The notes beneath the pieces were generated by a model that saw only the letters and a list, made by a program, of their open reading frames with translations, was not told the origin of the DNA and made no database searches. A stretch of 64,000 nucleotides of DNA from Erpobdella octoculata (Eukaryota; Annelida; Clitellata; Hirudinida; Erpobdellidae): NCBI GenBank assembly GCA_963978895.1, contig OZ022238.1, positions 41,890,028 through 41,954,027 of the forward strand, given 5' to 3'. A program made the translations under genes and the position numbers. The stretch's first letter is position 1. Every line of letters begins with the position of its first letter. This document shows positions 63,246 to 64,000 of this stretch, one piece after another.

Positions 63246-63542
63246 TTTATTTTTAGCTTGTCTTGTTTAGTTCTTTGTTTCATTGAGTGACAACTTGAAT
63301 ACAATAATTTCAAATCTCAATTCCAACTTTTTTTTTTATATATTTTTAATGAAAACAAGGGCTGAGATGGCATATAAAATAACAGATAAAAATTTGTTTA
63401 TAGACAACAAATTTCAAAATAAAATTACAAAATGAACAATAAAAATTATCTGTTATAACAACCAAACATAAAATCCCGATTTTGCACACAAACAAAGTGA
63501 CACATAATTTTCAGACACATAAAACAGAACTTTGAGTCACAT
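63246..63542. other. Convergent intergenic region or overlapping 3-prime UTRs
   Basis: Only 297 bp separate the two stop codons. AATAAA occurs on the plus strand near 63418 and on the minus strand near 63250, so the two transcripts may overlap at their ends. Confidence 0.5.
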
Positions 63543-64000
63543 TCACACAAAATATGCATCCAGTTGAGACATTTTGTCTCTTGGGGCACCCCTTCCTCGC
63601 CCTCTACCCCTCCCACCTCTTCCTCTACCCCTTCTTCCCCGACCTCTGGAGTGATTGACAGGTCTGGAAGCTTTCATCGTATTCAGCTGGGTCAGTGGTG
63701 CTAATTGAGGATCACAGAAAATGCACCCGATGTGAGTCAGCTTGCCATTTTGCAGTGGTGATTTGTCCTTCAATGGAAATAATGTTAATCAATGAGAGCC
63801 CTCAGTTGTACTCATTTCATTAATGAATTAATTTAATAATTTATTAGTATTTAGTTAATTAATTAAAAAGTGATTGTACATGTTTGTAAAATTTACCTTG
63901 TACTGAACTTCCATAAAGCAAGCTCCACATTGGGTACAGCTATTCTCAACCATTGAGACTTTCGTTGCATTTTCAAAGATGTTGACCATCAGAAGACACC
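63543..64000 (-). CDS. C-terminal exons of a zinc-ribbon-like, RG-rich protein (partial)
   Basis: Two exons are visible on the minus strand: 64000-63897 (34 codons, continuing off the window) and 63767-63543 (74 residues and TGA). The donor is AAG|GTAAAT and the acceptor TTGAAG|GAC, with phase 0 between. The first exon contains CTQCGACF and the second THIGCIFCD. The two CxxC pairs are about 30 residues apart, as in a zinc ribbon. Next come LAPLTQ and a run of RGRGRR..GRGRGRG repeats (about 20 residues, typical of RNA-binding or methylated RG tails), ending PRDKMSQLDAYFV. I do not recognise the family. The 130-bp intron and good codon composition make a real gene very likely. Confidence 0.75.

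Overview
The window is animal nuclear DNA: AT-rich, with spliced genes (GT-AG introns), tRNA-derived and polyA-tailed retroposons, and several kilobases of simple repeat, mainly (TATG/CATA)n. The genes point to an invertebrate metazoan. Repeat style and short introns would suit a lophotrochozoan such as an annelid or mollusc, but the sequence does not settle the clade.

Positions 1-47200 are almost gene-free and built from repeats and mobile elements. They hold a compact non-autonomous LTR retrotransposon with a SAP-domain ORF and no pol (2729-4700); polyA-tailed SINEs (6191-6359, 6509-6675, remnant 38029-38088); hAT-type elements with 8-bp target duplications (12066-12328, 17871-18817, 46115-46444); a Helitron-like family carrying TATG arrays (38632-39574, 42280-42698 and fragments); a perfect 9 x 50-bp minisatellite (13611-14060); and a 1.9-kb CAGTTAGT satellite (27864-29745). 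A candidate secreted-protein first exon (25881-26150, minus), a weak cysteine-rich exon (32055-32187) and a 5S rRNA-like fragment (37795-37866) lie among them.

Positions 47386-53229 form a complete Mutator-like DNA transposon (MULE): 62-bp terminal inverted repeats, a perfect 9-bp target duplication, and an eight-exon transposase reading frame of 915 codons with DDE residues and a SWIM zinc finger intact. Its N-terminus has a predicted membrane helix and a tandemly amplified exon. The element sits inside an open reading frame that is continuous across the reconstructed empty site (192 codons on plus, 130 on minus).

Positions 54667-64000 are the real gene neighbourhood. They contain a Rap2 small GTPase in two coding exons (intron holding a tRNA-derived SINE and a 717-bp MITE), a LINE 3-prime fragment, a five-exon dynein light chain of the DYNLT2B/TCTEX1D2 type (62027-63245, plus), and, convergent with it, the last two exons of a protein with a CxxC/CxxC zinc-ribbon-like motif and an RG-rich tail (minus, running off the right edge).
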